From Mycobacterium aquaticum (lineage in GTDB: Bacteria > Actinomycetota > Actinomycetes > Mycobacteriales > Mycobacteriaceae): a stretch of 34,817 nucleotides of DNA. Numbering within the stretch: position 1 is the stretch's first letter; every line of letters begins with the position of its first letter. The notes under the pieces were generated by a model. That model ran no database searches, was not told where the DNA came from, and saw only the letters and a program-made list of their open reading frames with translations. The stretch covers positions 1 through 34,817 of the forward strand of contig NZ_MVHF01000066.1 in NCBI RefSeq assembly GCF_002086485.1, written 5' to 3'. A program made the translations under genes and the position numbers. Shown here piece after piece: positions 13,397 to 20,935 of this stretch.

Positions 13397-14320
13397 ATGA
13401 GCGACGCCGAGCGGCCGCAGGACGCCGAACAGCCCGACCCGCCACCCGAGCCCGCCGGGGAACCGGAGGCCGAGGTGAAGGAGACGCCGGCCGAAGAGAC
13501 CACCGGCGCCGCGGAGGTGCCCGCGCACGAGCAACCCGCGGAACATCATGGGCGCCACGAGATGCCCGACGGCAGACCGCGGACGCGCTGGACGAGTCTG
13601 GCCGTTGCGCAACAAGGCCGTTCCCAGCTCATCTTCGGAGCCTTGGGGCTCCTGCTGTGCGTACTGCTCGGAGCGGCAATCGTCACGCAGGTCCGGCAGA
13701 ACGATTCCGGCGATTCGCTGGAGACTGCTCGACCGGCCGACCTGCTCATCCTGCTGGACTCCCTGCAGCAGCGCGAGGCATCGCTGAGCACCGAAGTGGC
13801 CGACCTTCAGCGCACCCTGCAGCAGTTGCAGGCGTCGGGCAGCAGCGACCAGACGGCGATCGAGAACGCCAAGGCCCGGCTGGCTGCGCTGTCCATCCAG
13901 ATCGGCACGGTCGCCGCCACCGGTCCGGGGGTCACGCTGACCATCGAGGACAATGCCCCGGGTGTGGCGGCCGAGACCATGCTCGATGTGATCAACGAAT
14001 TGCGCGCGGCAGGCGCCGAGGCCATCGAGATCCGCGGTGGCGGAGCCGATCAGCAAACCGCTGTCCGCGTCGGCGTGGACACCTGGGTGGTCGGCACACC
14101 AGGTCAGCTCATCATCGACAACGTCGCCGTGGGGCCGCCGTATTCGGTTCTGGCCATTGGCGATCCACCCACGCTCGCAGCGGCGATGAACATTCCGGGC
14201 GGCGCGATGGACAGTATCAAGCGGGTCGGCGGGACGATGGTGGTACAACAAGCCCAGCGGGTCGACGTAACCGCCTTGCGGCAACCGAAACCACGCCAAT
14301 ACGCTCAGCCCGTCAAGTGA
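13397..14320 (+). CDS. DUF881 membrane-anchored protein (Rv1825-like)
   Basis: A 307-aa paralogue of the gene two places upstream. Residues 1-70 are acidic and Pro/Glu-rich (disordered cytoplasmic tail), one membrane segment spans about 78-98, a coiled coil about 116-170, and the DUF881 domain follows (TGPGVTLTIEDN, AEAIEIRGGG, PYSVLAIGDP). The ATG follows directly on the sbp stop (TGACATG). The layout mirrors Rv1823-like, with which it may pair through the coiled coil. Its function is unknown; association with envelope growth is inferred from context only. It is 34 bp upstream of gcvH. Confidence 0.85.
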   Translation: MSDAERPQDAEQPDPPPEPAGEPEAEVKETPAEETTGAAEVPAHEQPAEHHGRHEMPDGRPRTRWTSLAVAQQGRSQLIFGALGLLLCVLLGAAIVTQVRQNDSGDSLETARPADLLILLDSLQQREASLSTEVADLQRTLQQLQASGSSDQTAIENAKARLAALSIQIGTVAATGPGVTLTIEDNAPGVAAETMLDVINELRAAGAEAIEIRGGGADQQTAVRVGVDTWVVGTPGQLIIDNVAVGPPYSVLAIGDPPTLAAAMNIPGGAMDSIKRVGGTMVVQQAQRVDVTALRQPKPRQYAQPVK

Positions 14321-14354
14321 GTCCGACAGATCCGACTGACAACCAAGGAGCGCC

Positions 14355-14750
14355 GTGAGCGATATCCCAGCCGACCTGTACTACACGTCCGAGCACGAGT
14401 GGGTGCAGCGCACCGGTGATGACACGGTACGCGTGGGTATCACCGACTACGCCCAGTCGGCGCTGGGCGACGTGGTGTTCGTACAGCTGCCGGACGTCGG
14501 TACCGACCTGAGCGCGGGCGACTCGTTCGGCGAGGTGGAATCGACCAAGTCGGTCTCCGACCTGTATGCGCCGGTCACGGCGAAAGTTGTTGCTGTCAAC
14601 GGGGATCTGGAGGGCAACCCGCAGCTGGTCAACTCCGACCCGTACGGCGAGGGATGGCTGGTGGACCTGCAGCTTGAGTCGGGCGTGCTCGCCGACGTGC
14701 TGACCGGTCTGCTCGACGCGGACGGCTACCGCGCCGTCGCGTCGGAGTAA
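14355..14750 (+). CDS. gcvH: Glycine cleavage system H protein
   Basis: The lipoyl carrier of the glycine cleavage complex, 131 aa, of normal length. It carries the methylamine from P protein (GcvP, encoded at 18086 in this window) to T protein and is reoxidised by L protein. The lipoyl Lys65 lies in GEVESTKSVSDLYAPV; the family N-terminus DLYYTSEHEWVQ and ITDYAQSALGDVVFV strand are clear. The GTG start has AAGGAG 4 nt upstream. It is placed with the DUF881 cluster and garA rather than with gcvP, and lies outside the glycine riboswitch unit, so its expression need not follow glycine. gcvT is not in the window. Confidence 0.95.
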   Translation: MSDIPADLYYTSEHEWVQRTGDDTVRVGITDYAQSALGDVVFVQLPDVGTDLSAGDSFGEVESTKSVSDLYAPVTAKVVAVNGDLEGNPQLVNSDPYGEGWLVDLQLESGVLADVLTGLLDADGYRAVASE

Positions 14751-14802
14751 GGAGTTGTTAGGGTTTGCAGCGACCTGTTCGACCGTACGAAGCGCACAGA
14801 TT

Positions 14803-14831
14803 TCCACCACATCAGATCCGGCAGTGGTGGA
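14803..14831. promoter_or_regulatory. 8-bp inverted repeat upstream of garA
   Basis: TCCACCAC (14803-14810) and GTGGTGGA (14824-14831) form a perfect stem with a 13-nt loop, about 50 nt after the gcvH stop and 100 nt before garA. It has no T-tract. It could act as a T-less terminator for gcvH or as an operator for garA. A possible garA -10, TACGGT (14854-14859), follows. Confidence 0.4.
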
Positions 14832-14927
14832 CACAACAAGGCCCGTTGCGCGGTACGGTCAACGTGAGACCGACGACGGCTGGGGGCCCCGCCGGGCAAC
14901 GCCACAGCAGCCAGTGAGGAGCAGCGG

Positions 14928-15410
14928 GTGACGGACAAAAACAGCAATGTAGGGGCCGACCAGACGTCTGACGAAGTCACGGTGGAGACGACATCCGTCT
15001 TCCGTGCGGACTTCCTCAACGAGCTGGACGCGCCCGCGACGACGAGTGCCGAGGGCACCGTCTCGGGGGTTGAGGGCCTTCCCTCGGGTTCGGCGTTGCT
15101 CGTCGTCAAACGCGGCCCGAACGCGGGTTCGCGTTTCCTCCTGGACCAGCCGACCACGTCGGCCGGGCGGCATCCGGACAGCGACATCTTCCTCGACGAC
15201 GTGACCGTGAGCCGTCGCCACGCCGAGTTCCGCTTGGAGGGCGCAGAGTTCCAGGTGGTCGACGTCGGCAGCCTCAACGGCACCTACGTCAACCGCGAGC
15301 CGGTCGACTCCGCGGTGCTCTCCAACGGCGACGAGGTCCAGATCGGCAAGTTCCGCCTGGTGTTCCTGACCGGCCCCAGGTCCGACGACGACAGCGGCTC
15401 GTCCAGCTAG
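14928..15410 (+). CDS. garA: FHA-domain metabolic regulator GarA
   Basis: A 160-aa cytosolic switch protein. The N-terminal VETTSVF motif places Thr21 and Thr22 exactly where PknG and PknB phosphorylate GarA in M. tuberculosis. The forkhead-associated domain (about residues 55-145) has the core GR(HP), the SRRHAEF phosphopeptide-binding Ser/Arg/His and the SLNGTYVN loop. Unphosphorylated GarA inhibits 2-oxoglutarate dehydrogenase/decarboxylase and NAD-glutamate dehydrogenase and activates glutamate synthase; phosphorylation makes the FHA bind its own tail and switches this off. The GTG start has GAGGAG 7 nt upstream. It is linked to ftsR by an array of chained micro-ORFs. Confidence 0.97.
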   Translation: MTDKNSNVGADQTSDEVTVETTSVFRADFLNELDAPATTSAEGTVSGVEGLPSGSALLVVKRGPNAGSRFLLDQPTTSAGRHPDSDIFLDDVTVSRRHAEFRLEGAEFQVVDVGSLNGTYVNREPVDSAVLSNGDEVQIGKFRLVFLTGPRSDDDSGSSS

Positions 15411-15413
15411 CTG

Positions 15414-15541
15414 ATGAGCGCTCGCGGGACCAGCCGATGACAGCGATGAGCACTGGCGGGACAAGCCGATGACAGCGGTGAGCGTTCGCGGGACAAGCCG
15501 ATGACAGCGATGAGCGCTCGCGCGAAGAGCCGATGACTCAG
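15414..15541 (+). repeat. Four tandem 32-bp MIRU-like repeats with chained micro-ORFs
   Basis: Units start at 15414, 15446, 15478 and 15510, each 32 bp, differing at a few bases; the last diverges most at its 3' end. Each holds an ATG or GTG, the core GAGC-CT-GCG and CGATGA. Because 32 is not a multiple of 3, a frame begun at one unit ends in the next at an ATGA: 15414-15440, 15437-15472, 15469-15504 and 15501-15536. The last overlaps the ftsR ATG (15533). Three nucleotides separate the first from the garA stop. A ribosome could pass from garA toward ftsR by repeated stop-start (inference). A related single copy is at 3690-3725. Confidence 0.8.
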
Positions 15542-16267
15542 CCTGACCGACCTGGACTGGCCGGAATGTCGATCGGTGCTGTCCTGGATCTGCTCCGCGG
15601 TGACTTTCCGGATGTGACCATCTCGAAAATCCGGTTCCTGGAAGCCGAGGGGCTGGTCACACCGGAACGCACCGCGTCGGGTTATCGGCGTTTCACCGCG
15701 TACGACTGTGCGCGGCTGCGGTTCATCCTGACCGCCCAGCGGGATCAGTACCTTCCGCTGAAGGTGATCAAGGCGCAGTTGGACGCCCAACCCGACGGGG
15801 AACTGCCACAGAGCGGATCTGCCTACGGCGTACCGCGTTTGGTGGCCGTCGAGCATGCCGACCGAGCTGCCGCGGCGTCCGCGGTGGCACCGACGCAGGT
15901 GCGGCTGTCTCGCGAGGACGTACTGGCCCGGTCGGGCGTCGAGGACGAGATGTTGAGCGCGTTGGTCAAGTACGGCGTGATCACCACCGGGCCGGGTGGA
16001 TTCTTCGACGAACATTCGGTTGTCATCGCGCAGTGCGCCGCGGCGCTCGCCGATTACGGCGTGGAGCCCCGGCATCTGCGCGCATTCCGATCGGCTGCCG
16101 ACCGGCAGTCCGACCTGATCGCCCAGATTGCCGGACCGGTGGTCAAGGCCGATAAAGCCGGCGCCAGGGACCGGGCTGACGACCTCGCGCGGGAGGTAGC
16201 CGCGCTCGCGATCACCCTGCACACATCGTTGATCAAGTCGGCGGTGCGGGACGTTCTCGACCGCTGA
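15533..16267 (+). CDS. ftsR: MerR-family regulator FtsR (Rv1828-like)
   Basis: A 244-aa regulator. The N-terminal MerR winged helix is clear: SIGAVLDLLRGDFPDVTISK, the YRRFTAYDCARLRFI wing (about residues 50-65), then the dimer helix LPLKVIKAQLDAQ. The C-terminal part (about 130-240) is an all-helical domain (LSREDVLARSGVEDEMLSAL) without cysteine metal ligands. The Corynebacterium homologue activates ftsZ, and mycobacterial Rv1828 binds its own promoter region. The ATG at 15533 is chosen because the last repeat unit ends there in an ATGA overlap; there is no separate strong ribosome site. It therefore probably depends on coupling or on a promoter inside the array. Likely role: control of cell division or growth genes. 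Confidence 0.85.
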   Translation: MTQPDRPGLAGMSIGAVLDLLRGDFPDVTISKIRFLEAEGLVTPERTASGYRRFTAYDCARLRFILTAQRDQYLPLKVIKAQLDAQPDGELPQSGSAYGVPRLVAVEHADRAAAASAVAPTQVRLSREDVLARSGVEDEMLSALVKYGVITTGPGGFFDEHSVVIAQCAAALADYGVEPRHLRAFRSAADRQSDLIAQIAGPVVKADKAGARDRADDLAREVAALAITLHTSLIKSAVRDVLDR

Positions 16268-16381
16268 GGATTAGACTTGGCGTTGAGGCCATTTCGCTCG
16301 AGGTCGATGTGCCTGGAGACGAATTGGCGACAGACGGTTATGAACGACGTGGCAGCACAGCGGTGCGGAGGGTAGGCACAG

Positions 16382-16876
16382 ATGGCTGAGGTTCGGGTAG
16401 TCGGCATTCGCGTGGAACAGCCGCAGAACCAGCCGGTGTTGCTGCTCCGCGAGTCCAATGGCGACCGGTACCTGCCGATCTGGATCGGGCAGTCGGAAGC
16501 CGCCGCCATCGTGCTGGAACAGCAGGGGGTCGAGCCGGCCCGCCCGCTGACCCATGATCTGATTCGAGATCTCATTGCCGCGCTTGGGCATTCACTCAAA
16601 GAGGTGCGGATCGTCGACCTGCAGGAAGGCACGTTCTACGCCGACCTGATCTTCGATCGTGACATCACGGTGTCGGCCCGGCCGTCTGATTCGGTGGCCA
16701 TCGCCCTGCGGGTCGGGGTCCCGATCTACGTGGAGGAAGCGGTGCTGGCCGAGGCCGGCCTGTTGATCCCGGATGAGAACGACGAGGAAGCCGCAGGCAC
16801 CGTCCGTGAGGACGAGGTGGAGAAATTCAAAGAGTTCCTCGACAGCGTGTCGCCCGACGATTTCAAGGCCACCTGA
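16382..16876 (+). CDS. DUF151 bifunctional-nuclease-domain protein (Rv1829-like)
   Basis: A 164-aa protein consisting largely of one BFN (DUF151) domain. Seen are the family opening MAEVRVVGIRVE, then RYLPIWIGQSEAAAIVL, LIAALGHSLKEVRIVDLQEGTFYA and SARPSDSVAIALRVGVPIYV. Plant members of the family have DNase and RNase activity; bacterial activity is less clear, so the nuclease role is not asserted. The C-terminal 30 residues are acidic and helical. GGAGGG lies about 10 nt before the ATG. It sits between two MerR-type regulators, as in M. tuberculosis. The 114 nt before it hold no gene that I can support. Confidence 0.9.
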   Translation: MAEVRVVGIRVEQPQNQPVLLLRESNGDRYLPIWIGQSEAAAIVLEQQGVEPARPLTHDLIRDLIAALGHSLKEVRIVDLQEGTFYADLIFDRDITVSARPSDSVAIALRVGVPIYVEEAVLAEAGLLIPDENDEEAAGTVREDEVEKFKEFLDSVSPDDFKAT

Positions 16877-16897
16877 GGCGTAGTTCCCAGGTCACGG

Positions 16898-16917
16898 ATG
16901 CGTCTCAACTGACGCAT
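16898..16917. promoter_or_regulatory. Inverted repeat ATGCGTC-N6-GACGCAT upstream of resR
   Basis: Perfect 7-bp arms (16898-16904, 16911-16917) around TCAACT lie 22 nt after the Rv1829-like stop and 188 nt before resR. The spacing of the arms suits a dimeric regulator such as one of the neighbouring MerR proteins, or the stem could end the upstream transcript. No T-tract follows. The rest of this 228-nt gap shows only weak -10-like TATGCT and TACTTT. Confidence 0.4.
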
Positions 16918-17104
16918 AGGACGTCGACACGCGGTGTGGGTGTCATCCAAGTGGGTTTTGGGCAGCCATACTTTGAGGGCGACGAGCAGTCAGGGCTCGG
17001 CGGGAAGCGTATGCTCGACACATTCGGGCTCGCAGCAAACCCGCTGCGGTGCAGGTCACGGCAGCGGATGAGGTAGGCGGGTTCGATCGGCGAGAGGATT
17101 CACA

Positions 17105-17725
17105 GTGGGTGACACGCCACGGCAGGGAGAGTTGGATCTGACCACCGGAAGCGGGGTTGAACCGCCCGTTCGGCCGGCCAGCGAGCCCGTTCAGGGTGGG
17201 TTGTTCCCCGACGATTCTGTACCCGACGAACTGGTCGGTTACCGCGGTCCGAGTGCCTGCCAGATCGCAGGCATCACCTATCGGCAGTTGGACTACTGGG
17301 CCCGCACCTCTCTGGTGGTGCCCTCGATCCGCGGCGCGGCCGGTTCCGGCAGCCAGCGGCTGTATTCGTTCAAGGACATCCTGGTCCTCAAGATCGTCAA
17401 GCGCCTGCTCGACACCGGCATCTCGTTGCACAACATCCGGGTGGCCGTTGATCACCTGCGTCAGCGCGGCGTGCAGGACCTGGCCAACATCACGCTGTTC
17501 TCCGACGGCACGACGGTCTACGAGTGCACCTCGGCCGAAGAGGTGGTCGATCTGCTGCAGGGCGGTCAGGGCGTGTTCGGTATCGCGGTGTCGGGCGCCA
17601 TGCGCGAACTGACCGGCGCGATCGCCGACTTCCCGGGTGAGCGTGCCGACGGCGGCGAGTCCATCGCCGCTCCCGAGGACGAACTGGCCTCGCGGCGCAA
17701 GAGCCGCGACCGCAAGATCGGCTGA
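17105..17725 (+). CDS. resR: MerR-family regulator ResR (Rv1830-like)
   Basis: A 206-aa regulator with an internal MerR helix-turn-helix. After about 40 disordered residues come the recognition helices GPSACQIAGITYRQLDYWAR (about 45-64) and the wing SGSQRLYSFKDILVLKIVKR. A short DNA-proximal helix follows, and the C-terminal part (about 120-170) contains LFSDGTTVYECTSAEEVVDL. The M. tuberculosis homologue Rv1830 was named resR for clinical mutations linked to antibiotic resilience and faster post-drug regrowth. The GTG start has GAGAGGA upstream. A strong hairpin after the gene separates it from the glycine riboswitch. The DNA site and targets cannot be read from the sequence. Confidence 0.85.
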   Translation: MGDTPRQGELDLTTGSGVEPPVRPASEPVQGGLFPDDSVPDELVGYRGPSACQIAGITYRQLDYWARTSLVVPSIRGAAGSGSQRLYSFKDILVLKIVKRLLDTGISLHNIRVAVDHLRQRGVQDLANITLFSDGTTVYECTSAEEVVDLLQGGQGVFGIAVSGAMRELTGAIADFPGERADGGESIAAPEDELASRRKSRDRKIG

Positions 17726-17740
17726 CGCCCCCTTCGTGTT

Positions 17741-17761
17741 CGCCGCGCACTACGCGCGGCG
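17741..17761 (+). terminator. Candidate T-less intrinsic terminator after resR
   Basis: CGCCGCGC (17741-17748) and GCGCGGCG (17754-17761) pair perfectly across a 5-nt loop (ACTAC), 16 nt after the resR stop. No U-tract follows, as is usual for mycobacterial hairpins. It precedes the riboswitch promoter, so it would insulate gcvP from resR. Confidence 0.6.
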
Positions 17762-17787
17762 CGTTCGCCGGTGCCGGTAGCGGCCGG

Positions 17788-17793
17788 TAGAAT
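17788..17793 (+). promoter_or_regulatory. Candidate -10 box of the riboswitch-gcvP transcript
   Basis: TAGAAT, a good TANNNT match, would place transcription start at about 17800, 11 nt before the first paired base of the glycine aptamer. The -35 region (near 17764) is poor. Confidence 0.5.
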
Positions 17794-17810
17794 CGGCTGC
17801 GCATCGCCCT

Positions 17811-18007
17811 TGTGCGGGAGAGCTTCGTGGCCGCCAGCTACGGACGCCGAAGGAGCAACACCTCTCCGTCAACCTCTCAGGCACCCAGGACCGCACAGGC
17901 CCCGATGCCTCTGGAAAGCGGCGCTCCGCGCGAGCGCCCGCCCATGGGGAAAGACGCCTGTCGGCGTCGAATCTCTCAGGCGCCCGGGACCGGGTTGACG
18001 ACAGAGG
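17811..18007 (+). ncRNA. Tandem glycine riboswitch (two aptamers)
   Basis: Two glycine aptamers in series upstream of gcvP. Aptamer 1: P1 TGTGCGG (17811-17817) pairs with CCGCACA (17891-17897), and the core CGCCGAAGGAGCAA (17845-17858) and ACCTCTCAGG (17872-17881) match the conserved family boxes. Aptamer 2: P1 CCTCTG (17908-17913) pairs with CAGAGG (18002-18007), with ATCTCTCAGGCGCCCGGGAC (17971-17990). A 10-nt linker joins them. Glycine riboswitches normally turn on glycine cleavage genes when glycine is abundant, which fits the gene downstream. Part of this stretch can be read as protein in other frames, but the conserved boxes and pairing decide for RNA. Confidence 0.92.
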
Positions 18008-18041
18008 GAGAGGGGAGCGCAGCACGTCCTCAGACGGGGCT

Positions 18042-18079
18042 GCCACCTCGACCCACCGTGGCGGGGCCACAATGAGGAG
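18042..18079 (+). promoter_or_regulatory. Riboswitch expression platform with competing hairpins before the gcvP ribosome site
   Basis: GTGGC (18058-18062) can pair upstream with GCCAC (18042-18046) or downstream with GCCAC (18066-18070). The two hairpins exclude each other. The downstream one ends 3 nt before the ribosome site GAGGAG (18074-18079), so switching could affect ribosome access. There is no U-tract, which argues for translational control. The pairings are seen; their use is inferred. Confidence 0.45.
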
Positions 18080-18085
18080 CCTTGA

Positions 18086-20920
18086 GTGTCCGATCATCAG
18101 CAAGCACGTTTCGTCGACCGGCACATCGGGCCGGACGCCGCAGCCGTCACCACGATGCTCGATGTGATCGGCGTGGCATCCCTCGACGACCTCGCTGCCA
18201 AGGCACTGCCCGCAGGGATTCTCGACGGACTCGCCGCCGACGGCCGGGCACCGGGCCTCGATCGCCTGCCGCCCGCCGCCACCGAGGAGCAGGCCCTCGC
18301 GGAGCTGCGCGCGCTGGCCGATACCAACACGGTCGCGACGTCGATGATCGGGCAGGGTTACTTCGACACGCTGACGCCACCGGTCTTGCGGCGCAACATT
18401 CTTGAGAATCCGGCGTGGTACACGGCCTACACGCCGTACCAGCCCGAGATCAGCCAGGGCCGGTTGGAGGCCCTGCTGAACTTCCAGACCATGGTCTGCG
18501 ACCTCACCGGCCTCGAGGTGGCCAATGCCTCCATGCTCGACGAGGCCACGGCGGCCGCCGAGGCGATGACGTTGATGCACCGCGCCGTCAAAGGGCCGGA
18601 CAATCGGCTGGCTGTCGACACCGACATCTACGCCCAGACGGCAGCGGTCCTGGCGACCCGCGCCGAGCCGCTCGGCATCGAGGTCGTCCGCGCCGATCTG
18701 ACCCAGGGCCTGCCCGACGGCGACTTCTTCGGCGCGATCGTGCAGTTGCCCGGCGCCAGCGGCCGGATCGTCGATTGGACCAGCCTCGTCTCCGAATGCC
18801 ACGAGCGTGGTGCGCTGGTCGCGGTCGGAGCCGATCTGCTGGCGCTGACCCTCATCACCTCGCCCGGCGAGGTCGGTGCCGACGTGGCCTTCGGGACCAG
18901 CCAACGGTTCGGTGTGCCAATGGGATTCGGCGGCCCGCACGCCGGCTATCTGGCGGTGCACGCCAAGCACGCGCGCCAGCTGCCGGGTCGGTTGGTCGGA
19001 GTTTCCGTCGACGCGGATGGGGCACCGGCGTACCGGCTGGCGCTGCAGACCCGCGAACAGCACATCCGCCGGGACAAGGCCACCAGCAACATCTGCACCG
19101 CTCAGGTGCTGCTGGCCGTGATGGCGGCGATGTACGCGAGCTACCACGGTGCCGACGGGCTGACCGCCATCGCGCGCCGGGTGCACGGCCATGCCGATGC
19201 GATCGCCGCGGCGCTGGGCGACGCGCTGGTGCACGATACGTACTTCGACACCGTGCTGGCCCGGGTGCCGGGCCGCGCCGACGACGTGATCGCCGCAGCC
19301 AAGGCCAAGGGCATCAACCTGTGGCGGGTCGACGCCGACCACGTTTCGGTGTCGTGCGACGAGGCCACCACCGACGCCCATGTGGCTGCCGTGCTGGAGG
19401 CATTCGGCGCCGCTGAACCCGACGTGCCGGGCGCGACGGACATCGCCACGCGCACCTCCGAATTCCTCACGCACCCCGCGTTCACCCGGTACCGCACCGA
19501 GACCGAGATGATGCGCTACCTCCGGTCGTTGGCCGACAAGGATCTGGCTCTGGACCGCACGATGATCCCGCTGGGCTCCTGCACCATGAAGCTCAACGCC
19601 GCCGCCGAAATGGAGCCCATCACCTGGCCGGAGTTCGCCCGTCAGCACCCGTTCGCGCCGGCCTCGGACAATCCGGGGCTGCGCCGACTCATCGCCGATC
19701 TGCAGGACTGGCTGACCGCGATCACCGGCTACGACGAGGTGTCGCTGCAACCCAACGCCGGTTCGCAGGGGGAGTACGCCGGGCTGTTGGCGATCAAGGC
19801 CTACCACGTGGCCCGCGGCGAGGCCGGCCGGGACATCTGTCTGATCCCGTCGAGCGCGCACGGCACCAATGCCGCGTCGGCGGCACTGGCAGGCATGCGG
19901 GTGGTTGTCGTGGCGTGCCGGCCCAACGGTGACGTCGACCTGGACGATCTGCGCGCCAAGGTCGCCGAACACGCCGATCGTATTGCGGCACTGATGATCA
20001 CCTACCCGTCCACCCACGGGGTGTACGAGCACGACATCGCCGAGATCTGTGCCGCCGTGCACGACAACGGCGGCCAGGTCTACGTCGACGGGGCGAACCT
20101 CAACGCGCTCGTCGGGCTGGCCCGTCCGGGCCGTTTCGGTGGCGACGTCAGCCATCTGAACCTGCACAAGACGTTCTGCATCCCGCACGGCGGCGGCGGA
20201 CCAGGCGTGGGGCCGGTGGCCGTGCGCTCGCACCTGGCGCCGTACCTGCCGGGGCACCCGCTCGCCGAGGAACTGCCCGACGAGCACACCGTGTCGGCGG
20301 CGCCGTACGGCTCGGCCTCGATTCTGCCGATCACCTGGGCTTACATCCGGATGATGGGCGCCGACGGGCTCCGCGCGGCATCGCTGACGGCGATCGCGTC
20401 GGCCAACTACATCGCGCGGCGGCTCGACGAGTACTACCCGGTGCTCTACACCGGCGAGAACGGCATGGTCGCCCACGAGTGCATCCTGGACCTGCGTGGG
20501 ATCACCAAGGACACCGGCGTCACGGTCGACGATGTGGCAAAACGCTTGGCCGACTACGGTTTCCACGCGCCCACCATGAGCTTCCCGGTGGCCGGCACGC
20601 TGATGGTGGAGCCTACCGAAAGCGAGAGCCTGGCCGAGGTCGATGCGTTCTGCGACGCGATGATCGCCATCCGCGCCGAGATCGACCGGGTCGGTTCGGG
20701 CGAGTGGTCGGTGGACGACAACCCGCTGCGAGGCGCACCCCACACGGCCGAATGCCTGCTGGTGGCGGACTGGAACCACCCGTACACGCGCGAGCAGGCC
20801 GCCTACCCGCTCGGCAAGGGATTCCGGCCGAAGGTCTGGCCGCCGGTGCGCCGCATCGACGGCGCGTACGGCGACCGCAACCTCGTGTGCTCCTGCCCGC
20901 CGATCGAGGCGTTCGCGTAG
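18086..20920 (+). CDS. gcvP: Glycine dehydrogenase (decarboxylating), P protein
   Basis: The PLP-dependent decarboxylase of glycine cleavage: it releases CO2 from glycine and loads the aminomethyl group on lipoyl-GcvH. At 944 aa it is the single-chain form, with an N-terminal inactive-like half and a C-terminal catalytic half. It starts with the typical FVDRHIGPDAAAVTTML and carries PLP Lys695 in SHLNLHKTFCIPHGGGGPG. Other family blocks include IPLGSCTMKLNAAAEM and SSAHGTNAASA. The GTG start has GAGGAG 6 nt upstream and lies directly after the riboswitch platform. M. tuberculosis calls it gcvB. It is convergent with a lipoprotein gene 15 bp away, at the border of the accessory block. Confidence 0.97.
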   Translation: MSDHQQARFVDRHIGPDAAAVTTMLDVIGVASLDDLAAKALPAGILDGLAADGRAPGLDRLPPAATEEQALAELRALADTNTVATSMIGQGYFDTLTPPVLRRNILENPAWYTAYTPYQPEISQGRLEALLNFQTMVCDLTGLEVANASMLDEATAAAEAMTLMHRAVKGPDNRLAVDTDIYAQTAAVLATRAEPLGIEVVRADLTQGLPDGDFFGAIVQLPGASGRIVDWTSLVSECHERGALVAVGADLLALTLITSPGEVGADVAFGTSQRFGVPMGFGGPHAGYLAVHAKHARQLPGRLVGVSVDADGAPAYRLALQTREQHIRRDKATSNICTAQVLLAVMAAMYASYHGADGLTAIARRVHGHADAIAAALGDALVHDTYFDTVLARVPGRADDVIAAAKAKGINLWRVDADHVSVSCDEATTDAHVAAVLEAFGAAEPDVPGATDIATRTSEFLTHPAFTRYRTETEMMRYLRSLADKDLALDRTMIPLGSCTMKLNAAAEMEPITWPEFARQHPFAPASDNPGLRRLIADLQDWLTAITGYDEVSLQPNAGSQGEYAGLLAIKAYHVARGEAGRDICLIPSSAHGTNAASAALAGMRVVVVACRPNGDVDLDDLRAKVAEHADRIAALMITYPSTHGVYEHDIAEICAAVHDNGGQVYVDGANLNALVGLARPGRFGGDVSHLNLHKTFCIPHGGGGPGVGPVAVRSHLAPYLPGHPLAEELPDEHTVSAAPYGSASILPITWAYIRMMGADGLRAASLTAIASANYIARRLDEYYPVLYTGENGMVAHECILDLRGITKDTGVTVDDVAKRLADYGFHAPTMSFPVAGTLMVEPTESESLAEVDAFCDAMIAIRAEIDRVGSGEWSVDDNPLRGAPHTAECLLVADWNHPYTREQAAYPLGKGFRPKVWPPVRRIDGAYGDRNLVCSCPPIEAFA

Positions 20921-20935
20921 GGGACCGTCGCGCAG

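Noticed and set aside
15414..15541. CRISPR array
   Set aside because: The four 32-bp units are directly adjacent with no spacers, and lie between two co-directional genes with no cas genes.
17750..20779. A 1009-codon open frame on the - strand across gcvP and the riboswitch
   Set aside because: It mirrors gcvP codon structure, contains no recognisable domain, is rich in Arg/His/Gly/Val, and covers a well-supported riboswitch. It is a GC-bias shadow frame.
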